A stretch of DNA of 10,541 nucleotides from an uncultured Collinsella sp. (GTDB taxonomy: Bacteria > Actinomycetota > Coriobacteriia > Coriobacteriales > Coriobacteriaceae). Shown here piece by piece: positions 5,843-10,541 of this stretch. The stretch covers positions 1-10,541 of the forward strand of contig CATZKS010000072.1 of NCBI GenBank assembly GCA_958421035.1. Reading direction: 5' to 3'. A program made the position numbers and the translations under genes. A model generated the notes under the pieces. It made no database searches, had not been told where the DNA came from, and worked only from the letters and a program-made list of their open reading frames with translations. Numbering within the stretch: position 1 is the stretch's first letter; each line of letters opens with the position of its first letter.

Positions 5843-6163
5843 CTAGAGCCCGGCAGGCCAGCGACAGGCGGCCAAGTCGACGTGCATGTCGTCCTTAAAC
5901 GCCACACCTTCCCCTAGCAAAAGCTCACGTTGAGCATCGGGACCGCCAAAAGCGAAGCCCTCGCATATGTGCCCGTCGGCAAACACCACGCGGTGACAGG
6001 GAATCTCGCCGGGGCGCGGATTACTATGCAGGGCATACCCCACGTACCGCGCACTTCGTGGACGACCGGCAAGCAGCGCCACCTGGCCATACGTGGCGAC
6101 CATCCCCTCGGGGATCTGCTCGACCACCTCGTACACCCGTTCAAAAAAGCCCTCAGACGCCAT
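5843..6163 (-). CDS. MGMT-family alkyltransferase-like protein (106 aa)
   Basis: This is a small protein built only of the DNA-binding/active-site domain of O6-alkylguanine-DNA alkyltransferases. Seen are GMVATYGQVALLAG (20-33), the helix around RSARYVGYAL (36-45) including the Arg-finger position R39, and PCHRV (55-59) with the alkyl-accepting Cys56. The end QRELLLGEGVAF matches alkyltransferase-like (ATL, COG3695) proteins, which commonly carry Trp in place of that Cys; here Cys is kept. It may repair or flag O6-alkylguanine. The ATG at 6163 has AAGGGAG 7 nt upstream; the frame extends to 6202 only by reading out of palindrome copy 2. It follows degV by 79 bp, with copy 2 in between and no obvious promoter. 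Family is confident; whether it acts as methyltransferase or damage sensor is open. Confidence 0.9.
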   Translation of the reverse strand: MASEGFFERVYEVVEQIPEGMVATYGQVALLAGRPRSARYVGYALHSNPRPGEIPCHRVVFADGHICEGFAFGGPDAQRELLLGEGVAFKDDMHVDLAACRWPAGL

Positions 6164-6192
6164 TGCTCGCTCCCTTCCACCCGGAAAAGCAT

Positions 6193-6231
6193 AAACCACC
6201 ACAAAGGTGCCTGTCCCCTTTGTGGTGGTTT
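6193..6231 (-). repeat. Palindromic repeat copy 2 (after degV)
   Basis: Perfect 15-bp arms (6193-6207 and 6217-6231) enclose the loop TGCCTGTCC, the reverse complement of the copy 3 loop, so its orientation is minus. It begins 11 bp after the degV stop and lies 16 nt upstream of the MGMT-like gene's RBS. Direct repeats flank it closely: CCGGAAAAGC (6181-6190) and CCGGAAAGC (6235-6243). Confidence 0.92.
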
Positions 6232-6242
6232 TGACCGGAAAG

Positions 6243-7097
6243 CTAGTTGGCGGGGCGGAAGAAGGCTACGGCTACGGCGCCGGGGCCCACGTGGGTGCCG
6301 ATGGTGGCGCCAATGGTGTGGATGGACAGCTCGCCCTCGGTGTGACCGGCCCACAGTGCCGCGCTGTCCTCGATATATTTCTTGAGCACGGCGTCCGAAA
6401 GGCCTGTATAGCCCAGCGCCAGCGGCATGGAAAAGTCGACGCCGCCCGCCTTTTCTACCTTCTGGTTGAGCAGGTTACGACCGTTCTTGGAACCGCGCGC
6501 CTTGCCCAGCTGCACGATCAGGCCGTCCTCGGCGGCCACAACGGGCTTTACGTTGAGCAACGTGCCCACAGCGCCGGCCGCAGCAGACAGGCGACCGCCG
6601 CGCACCAAGTACTCCAGCGTCTCAAGCAGACCGATAACCACCACGCGGTCACGGACTGCCTCGACGGCCGCCGCGATCTGGGCCGCACTACGGCCCTCGT
6701 CCACCAAGCGCAACGCATACTCGACCAGGACACGCTCGCCCAGGGTGACGTTATTGCTGTCCACCACGAACACGTCGCCGCCCGGCGCCTCGGCAAGTGC
6801 GGTACGGGCACTCTGATTGGTGCCCGAAAGCTTGGCGCCCACGGTAATAATCACTGCCTCGTCGCCGGCCTCACGTGCCTCGGCAATCGTCTGCGAAAAC
6901 GCGTACGGGTTGACCTGGCCGGTCTTGGGCAGCTCATCGCGCTCCACGAGCATCTCGTAAAAGCGCTGATGATCGATGTCGACGCCATCCATATACACAT
7001 CGGTGCCAAAGGTGACGGACAGCGGCAAAACACGCAGAGCGGGGTGCTCCGCCGGCGACATATCGCTTGCGGAATCGGTAATAATACGAATGGACAT
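6243..7097 (-). CDS. DegV family protein (fatty-acid binding)
   Basis: DegV/FakB-type proteins bind a fatty acid in a two-domain fold; in Firmicutes FakB presents it to the kinase FakA for entry into phospholipid synthesis. At 284 residues the length is normal. Seen are IITDSASD (5-12), TGQVNP (59-64), the SGTNQSA loop (91-97), LEYLVRGGRLS (161-171), LLNVKPV (180-186) and the C-terminal GTHVGPGAVAVAFF (267-280). The ATG at 7097 has GAAAGGA 7 nt upstream; the frame extends to 7202 without support. No fakA-like kinase gene lies nearby, so the partner must be elsewhere. marR lies 119 bp upstream on the same strand; a 5-bp GC hairpin (GCGCG/CGCGC) sits in the leader at 7113-7127. Palindrome copy 2 follows its stop. 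Family certain, ligand unknown. Confidence 0.94.
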   Translation of the reverse strand: MSIRIITDSASDMSPAEHPALRVLPLSVTFGTDVYMDGVDIDHQRFYEMLVERDELPKTGQVNPYAFSQTIAEAREAGDEAVIITVGAKLSGTNQSARTALAEAPGGDVFVVDSNNVTLGERVLVEYALRLVDEGRSAAQIAAAVEAVRDRVVVIGLLETLEYLVRGGRLSAAAGAVGTLLNVKPVVAAEDGLIVQLGKARGSKNGRNLLNQKVEKAGGVDFSMPLALGYTGLSDAVLKKYIEDSAALWAGHTEGELSIHTIGATIGTHVGPGAVAVAFFRPAN

Positions 7098-7135
7098 AAC
7101 AAATCCTTTCTTGCGCGGAGCTCGCGCGGGGAATT

Positions 7136-7164
7136 TTGACAGCAATGCCCCGGCACGGTATACG
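7136..7164 (+). promoter_or_regulatory. Plus-strand promoter-like sequence between degV and marR
   Basis: TTGACA (7136-7141) is followed after exactly 17 bp by TATACG (7159-7164). It points away from degV and into the 3' end of marR, so any transcript would be antisense to marR. No plus-strand gene is present downstream, so it may be fortuitous. Confidence 0.3.
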
Positions 7165-7216
7165 CGCTCAAACGGGACTATGCAGTTGTTAATGGGAAGC
7201 AAATGCCTTGGCGGCC

Positions 7217-7666
7217 TTAGATCTCGCGCAGGGTGTCGAGAATCGTACGCAGCGATGCATACATCTGCTCGCGCTGCTCCACACCCATAGCCTTACCGGT
7301 GGTATCGAGCACCTCGCGAATGATGCGGTCCGCCTCGCTCATGCTCTCGCCGCCCAGAGCGGTCAGGCGAACCGGAGCACGATACTTAACGGCGGCATCG
7401 CCCGAATCATCGACTTCGACGTAGCCGCCCTCCTCCAGATGCGCGAGCGTACGCGAGACGGCGGCGCGGGTCACGCCTGCCATGCGAGCCAGGTCGGCAC
7501 CAGTCAGGCCGTCCTTGCTGCGCTCAAGATAGTACAGGCACATAACGTCGGAGCCCTTGAGGCCCAGCCTTGCGCCCTCAGACGTCTTAATGCGCTGGAT
7601 CTCCTTGTAGAGACCGCTGATCAGTCCGACAAAGTCCTCGAAACGTGTCTCGTCGCTCTGCTGCAT
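7217..7666 (-). CDS. MarR-family transcriptional regulator
   Basis: This is a 149-residue winged-helix regulator, the usual MarR size. N-terminal helices (8-30) precede LGLKGSDVMCLYYLER (34-49), the DNA-binding helix-turn-helix at about 53-80 (LTGADLARMAGVTRAAVSRT), the wing (about 82-104, ending YRAPVRLTALG), and a long C-terminal helix pair (110-148) for dimer formation. The ATG at 7666 has AAAGGCGG upstream with a rather long spacing. It is followed by degV 119 bp downstream on the same strand and may control it. Nested inverted repeats at 7700-7736 upstream could be its own operator. Ligand and targets cannot be told. Confidence 0.92.
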   Translation of the reverse strand: MQQSDETRFEDFVGLISGLYKEIQRIKTSEGARLGLKGSDVMCLYYLERSKDGLTGADLARMAGVTRAAVSRTLAHLEEGGYVEVDDSGDAAVKYRAPVRLTALGGESMSEADRIIREVLDTTGKAMGVEQREQMYASLRTILDTLREI

Positions 7667-7699
7667 GGGAGACGACCGCCTTTCGCTTGCATAATGCTA

Positions 7700-7736
7700 A
7701 CGGGTAAACATCTTAGTCGCATAAGGCGACACCCGT
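7700..7736. promoter_or_regulatory. Nested inverted repeats upstream of marR; possible operator
   Basis: ACGGGT (7700-7705) is inverted as ACCCGT (7731-7736), and between them GTCGC (7716-7720) is inverted as GCGAC (7726-7730) around ATAAG. The element lies 34-70 bp before the marR start codon, where a promoter would sit. MarR proteins often autoregulate through such palindromes, so an operator is plausible but unproven. Confidence 0.35.
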
Positions 7737-7771
7737 ACCCAAATACCCCATTTGTTAACCCATCAACATAA

Positions 7772-7810
7772 AAACCACCACAAAGGGGACAGGCACCTTT
7801 GTGGTGGTTT
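7772..7810 (+). repeat. Palindromic repeat copy 3 (after the B3/B4 gene)
   Basis: Perfect 15-bp arms (7772-7786 and 7796-7810) enclose the loop GGACAGGCA; orientation is plus. It begins 26 bp after the B3/B4-domain gene stop on the minus strand and has a T-run at the stem foot in that direction. CATCAA occurs directly on both sides (7761-7766 and 7815-7820). Confidence 0.92.
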
Positions 7811-7836
7811 GGGGCATCAATAGGTTCTAGGCGCCG

Positions 7837-8556
7837 CTACAGCTCCACGCAAGGATTGTCGCGGGTCACAAGCGTCTTAATGACAACCGTCGCTCCCAGA
7901 TAGCGCTCAAGCAGCTCGGCTAAGCGATCGATCGCAGCCTGGCAATCCCCCATCCGCTCGGGCTCCACGCACTCAATCGCTAGGAACGCATCGGCCGAAT
8001 CATCGGACAGCGCCGTGCGAACGCCGTCGCGCCAGTTCCAGCAGCGGCACACAGCGCCCGCATCATCGATGTAGGCGAGCTCGCCGGGCAGCGTCGGATC
8101 GTCCGTCTCCTCGCCAAGCGGCAAGAACGCATCGCCACCGTCGGTCACCTTCAGGCGAAGGTCCCCCTCGATCGCATGCAGATCCTCGCCTCCCACGGGC
8201 AGCGCGTAGGTCAGCGACACCGTGTTGTAAATATCCACCGCGGGCGTAATGTGGCCCACCGGCTTGCCTTTGAGCACGCGTTTGAGCAAGTTCTCGATCG
8301 AGCAGCGCGCGCCTTTCTTGGTCTTGAACAGACGATAGGCCTCGCGCCATGCCCTGACCGGTGCGTTCTCGCTGATAGTGTCGCTGGTCAGATGACGCTC
8401 CGCATCGATATTGGCGCGGTCGAGCAACGCCGCAATCGCATCCACGTCCTCTTGAGGAATCTGAGCCGTGGGCTTCATGCCCTCCACGACCACAACACCG
8501 ACCGCTGCCTGCGGAAACAGCTCCCAGAATGAATCCTCGGCAATAAAGCTCTTCAT
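7837..8556 (-). CDS. B3/B4 tRNA-binding domain-containing protein
   Basis: This stand-alone protein resembles the B3/B4 domain of the phenylalanyl-tRNA synthetase beta subunit (COG3382-like), a fold suggested to take part in tRNA handling or editing but without a firm role when alone. It has 239 residues. The family core is visible: APVRAWREAYRLF (65-77), ARCSIENLLKRVLKGK (83-98), TPAVDIYNTVSL (104-115) and LPVGGEDL (119-126). The ATG at 8556 is chosen because AAGGGAG lies five to six bases upstream; the ATG at 8571 is part of the sequence that forms this RBS. A promoter-like pair lies at 8701-8729, giving a leader of about 135 nt with a stable hairpin. Palindrome copies 3 and 4 bracket the unit. 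No functional partner is adjacent. Confidence 0.9.
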   Translation of the reverse strand: MKSFIAEDSFWELFPQAAVGVVVVEGMKPTAQIPQEDVDAIAALLDRANIDAERHLTSDTISENAPVRAWREAYRLFKTKKGARCSIENLLKRVLKGKPVGHITPAVDIYNTVSLTYALPVGGEDLHAIEGDLRLKVTDGGDAFLPLGEETDDPTLPGELAYIDDAGAVCRCWNWRDGVRTALSDDSADAFLAIECVEPERMGDCQAAIDRLAELLERYLGATVVIKTLVTRDNPCVEL

Positions 8557-8584
8557 ACGCTCTCCCTTCATTGTGCGCGCCCGA

Positions 8585-8615
8585 GTGAGGGCGCCTAAAC
8601 AAAAAGCGCCCTTAC
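8585..8615 (-). other. Stable hairpin in the leader of the B3/B4 gene
   Basis: GTGAGGGCGC (8585-8594) pairs with GCGCCCTTAC (8606-8615), ten pairs including one wobble, around an 11-nt loop that reads TTTTTGTTTAG on the minus strand. It lies about 30-60 nt before the start codon, in the transcribed leader. No T-run follows, so it is not a classical terminator; it may affect mRNA stability or translation. Confidence 0.5.
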
Positions 8616-8700
8616 AACGGCCACCTTCAAAGTCCTACGGTGCCGTCACAAGAACGCTTGCGCTGTCCCCATCCGGAGAAGGGAACGATATGTCAGGCGT

Positions 8701-8729
8701 ATTGTAACCCGAGTCATCCACACGAGCAA
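8701..8729 (-). promoter_or_regulatory. Putative promoter of the B3/B4 gene
   Basis: On the minus strand TTGCTC (8724-8729) and TACAAT (8701-8706) are separated by 17 bp. The -10 is good and the -35 is weak. The -35 overlaps by two bases the T-run of the palindrome that ends the pckA transcript, so the pckA 3' end and this promoter share sequence. Confidence 0.45.
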
Positions 8730-8764
8730 AACCACCACAAAGGTGCCTGTCCCCTTTGTGGTGG
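8728..8764 (-). repeat. Palindromic repeat copy 4 (after pckA)
   Basis: CCACCACAAAGG (8732-8743) pairs with CCTTTGTGGTGG (8753-8764) around loop TGCCTGTCC; orientation is minus. It begins 19 bp after the pckA stop. On the minus strand the stem is followed by TTTT (8728-8731), while the opposite foot has lost the matching A/T run (ATAT instead of TTTT). It is thus a one-way terminator for pckA, with the arm less conserved outside the stem. Confidence 0.92.
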
Positions 8765-8783
8765 ATATGGACTCACGGCGAAG

Positions 8784-10454
8784 CTAGTGGCGGAGTCCCA
8801 GCAGGCCGCGGCCGTGATGACGGGCCTCGGCGGACACCTGGGCGTGCGGGCCGGCGGCTTTGACGGACTCGGGCAGGTGCGAGTACTTCTTCTCGAAGTT
8901 CTCCTCGAACATCACGGCCAAGTTGTGCGCGGCCTCGTCGTAGCGAGCGGTGCTCTGCCAATACTGGCGCGGCACCAGGATGCCGTCGGGTACGCCGTGG
9001 CACGTGGTGGGAATGTCGACGTTAAAGATGTCGTCGTGCACGAACTCGCTGTCCTCGATGGTACCGTCGAGGGCGCGGGCCACCAGGGCGCGCGTGTAGG
9101 CAAGCTCGATGCGATGACCCACGCCGTAGCCGCCGCCGATCCAGCCGGTGTTGACCAGGTACACACGCGTGCGGCCGTCGGCGATGCGCTCACCGAGCAT
9201 CTTGGCATAGACCATGGGGTCGAGCGGCATAAACGGCTCGCCAAACAGCGAGGAGAACGTGGGCGTGGGCTCGGTGACGCCGACCTCGGTGCCGGGGATC
9301 TTGGCCGTAAAGCCCGTCACAAAGTGATACATGGCGGCGTCGGCCGTCAGGCGCGAGATGGGCGGCAGCACGCCAAAGGCATCGCAGGTCAGGAAGAGCA
9401 CGACGCTTGGAGTGGTGCCCATGCCCTTGGTCCACGCGTTGGGAATGTGCTCCACAGGGTATGACACGCGCGTGTTGTGCGTGATCGAGATGTCGTCGTA
9501 GTTGGGCTTGCGGTTCTCGTCGAGCACCACGTTTTCGCAGATCGCGCCAAAGCGGACAGCGTTGAAGATCTCGGGCTCGTGGAACGCGTCCAGGCCCTCG
9601 CATTTGGCGTAGCAGCCACCTTCGATGTTGAAGATGCCCATGTCGGACCAACCGTGCTCGTCGTCGCCGATCAGCAGCCGCGTGGGGTTGGCCGAAAGCG
9701 TGGTCTTGCCCGTGCCCGAAAGGCCAAAGAACACGGCGGTCTCGTGCGTGACGGGATCCATGCTGGCCGAGCAGTGCATGGGTAGCACGTCGTCCTCGAC
9801 GGGCAGCAGGTAATTCATGACGCTGAAGATGGACTTTTTGATTTCGCCGGAGTAACCGGTGCCGGCAACCAAAATCACGCGCTCCTGGAAGTTGATGACC
9901 ACGGCGGCGCTGGAGTTGAGGCCCTTAATGGCGGGATCGCACTGGTAGCCGGGAGCGGCGAGCACGCAGAAGTCCGGCTCGCCGGTGCGTGCGATTTCAC
10001 GGGCAAGCGGGCGGGCGAGCATCTGCTTAATAAAGAGCGCTTGGCTGGCACGCTCGCAGGCGACAAGCAGGCGACGCGTATGGTTGCGATCGGCACCGGC
10101 CATACCGCGAGTGACGAACACATCGCGCTCGTTGAGGTAGTTGACGATACCGGCCTTGATGGCCTCGTAGCTCTCGGCAGAAAGCGGGCGGTTGACGGCA
10201 CCCCAGGCAATCTTGTCGTGAACATCGGGGGTGTCAACGATAAAGCGGTCATTGGGGGAACGACCAGTGCGCTCCCCCGTCTCGATCACCAGCGCGCCGT
10301 TGGATGCCATGCGGCCTTCTTCGCGGCGGATGGCGTGCTCGACGAGCTCCGCGGCGGATAGATCGACCAGCAGACGGGGCTGATTCTCGGCGGGATCTTC
10401 GACCAGCGCAATACCAAAGTTGGACAGAACTTCTGCAGGGGTAACACCAGGCAT
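8784..10454 (-). CDS. pckA: Phosphoenolpyruvate carboxykinase (ATP)
   Basis: This cytosolic enzyme interconverts oxaloacetate plus ATP with PEP, CO2 and ADP. In anaerobic gut bacteria it can run toward oxaloacetate during fermentation as well as in gluconeogenesis. At 556 residues it is slightly longer than the usual 530-540. Motifs are RSPNDRF (65-71, substrate Arg), YSGEIKKSIF (201-210), the PEPCK-type P-loop GLSGTGKTT (244-252), the metal-binding GDDEHGW (263-269) and the conserved NTGWIGGGYGVG (435-446). The P-loop and spacing fit the ATP-dependent class rather than the GTP class. The last 25 residues are Ala/His/Arg-rich and look like a lineage-specific tail. The ATG at 10454 has AAAGGAGG four bases upstream, an almost perfect Shine-Dalgarno; an in-frame ATG at 10532 has none. 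Palindrome copy 4 ends the transcript. Confidence 0.96.
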   Translation of the reverse strand: MPGVTPAEVLSNFGIALVEDPAENQPRLLVDLSAAELVEHAIRREEGRMASNGALVIETGERTGRSPNDRFIVDTPDVHDKIAWGAVNRPLSAESYEAIKAGIVNYLNERDVFVTRGMAGADRNHTRRLLVACERASQALFIKQMLARPLAREIARTGEPDFCVLAAPGYQCDPAIKGLNSSAAVVINFQERVILVAGTGYSGEIKKSIFSVMNYLLPVEDDVLPMHCSASMDPVTHETAVFFGLSGTGKTTLSANPTRLLIGDDEHGWSDMGIFNIEGGCYAKCEGLDAFHEPEIFNAVRFGAICENVVLDENRKPNYDDISITHNTRVSYPVEHIPNAWTKGMGTTPSVVLFLTCDAFGVLPPISRLTADAAMYHFVTGFTAKIPGTEVGVTEPTPTFSSLFGEPFMPLDPMVYAKMLGERIADGRTRVYLVNTGWIGGGYGVGHRIELAYTRALVARALDGTIEDSEFVHDDIFNVDIPTTCHGVPDGILVPRQYWQSTARYDEAAHNLAVMFEENFEKKYSHLPESVKAAGPHAQVSAEARHHGRGLLGLRH

Positions 10455-10541
10455 GGGGCCTCCTTTAAAAGCGCGACACGTGGACGCGGCGCGCACTTTA
10501 CTCACGTAAAGCCCGTTGTACCCGATATGCAAAAACGTTTT
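10455..10541 (-). other. pckA leader with small hairpin
   Basis: CTTTAC (10496-10501) pairs with GTAAAG (10506-10511) around a four-base loop that reads GTGA, a GNRA-type tetraloop, on the minus strand. It lies about 40 nt upstream of the start codon. TACAAC (10515-10520, minus strand) could be a -10, but the matching -35 would fall at or beyond the window end. The promoter therefore cannot be judged. Confidence 0.35.

Noticed and set aside
6207..7139. 310-codon plus-strand open frame
   Set aside because: It begins inside palindrome copy 2 and runs antisense to degV; DegV motifs on the other strand are decisive.
5786..8764. CRISPR array, because of four similar repeats
   Set aside because: The repeats are 0.4-1.5 kb apart with genes between them, lie in alternating orientation, and no cas gene or regular spacers are present.
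8640..9464. 274-codon plus-strand frame with a CPLCGG zinc-knuckle-like peptide
   Set aside because: The CPLCGG stretch is the translation of palindrome copy 4, and the same peptide appears where copy 2 is read in another frame. The rest is antisense to pckA.

Overview
The window looks like chromosomal DNA of a high-GC Gram-positive gut bacterium, most likely a Coriobacteriia member of the Collinsella type. This rests on base composition, strong GC-rich codon use, AGGAGG-type ribosome binding sites and the set of protein families; no marker gene fixes the taxon, so it is an inference.

Layout. On the minus strand, from left to right: the 5' part of a nicotinate phosphoribosyltransferase gene (pncB, cut by the window start), a small coiled-coil, proline/alanine-rich protein with a C-terminal membrane anchor, a tRNA-Ala(CGC) gene with its own promoter and terminator, and a PflX-type (COG1313-like) radical SAM protein. 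A 0.5 kb gap follows, with promoter-like elements and an intrinsic-terminator-like hairpin that ends no visible gene. Two plus-strand genes come next: a WecA/TagO-type polyprenyl-phosphate sugar-phosphate transferase and tryptophanyl-tRNA synthetase (trpS), closed by a strong terminator. A hairpin-rich convergent gap of about 390 bp separates trpS from a second minus-strand block: a short MGMT-family protein, a DegV-family lipid-binding protein, a MarR-type regulator, a B3/B4-domain protein and ATP-type PEP carboxykinase (pckA).

The most notable pattern is a family of four nearly identical palindromes of about 40 bp (arms AAACCACCACAAAGG / CCTTTGTGGTGGTTT, 9-nt loop GGACAGGCR). One sits 10-27 bp after the stop codon of each of four minus-strand genes (MGMT-like, degV, B3/B4, pckA). 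Loop orientation alternates along the chromosome. They look like REP-type mobile palindromes that also serve as transcript 3' ends. No transposase is visible in the window.

The genes are mainly housekeeping or accessory-metabolic (NAD salvage, translation, cell-envelope glycan initiation, anaplerosis/gluconeogenesis, fatty-acid binding, DNA alkylation response). They do not form one pathway. I saw no phage, CRISPR, toxin-antitoxin or defence system.
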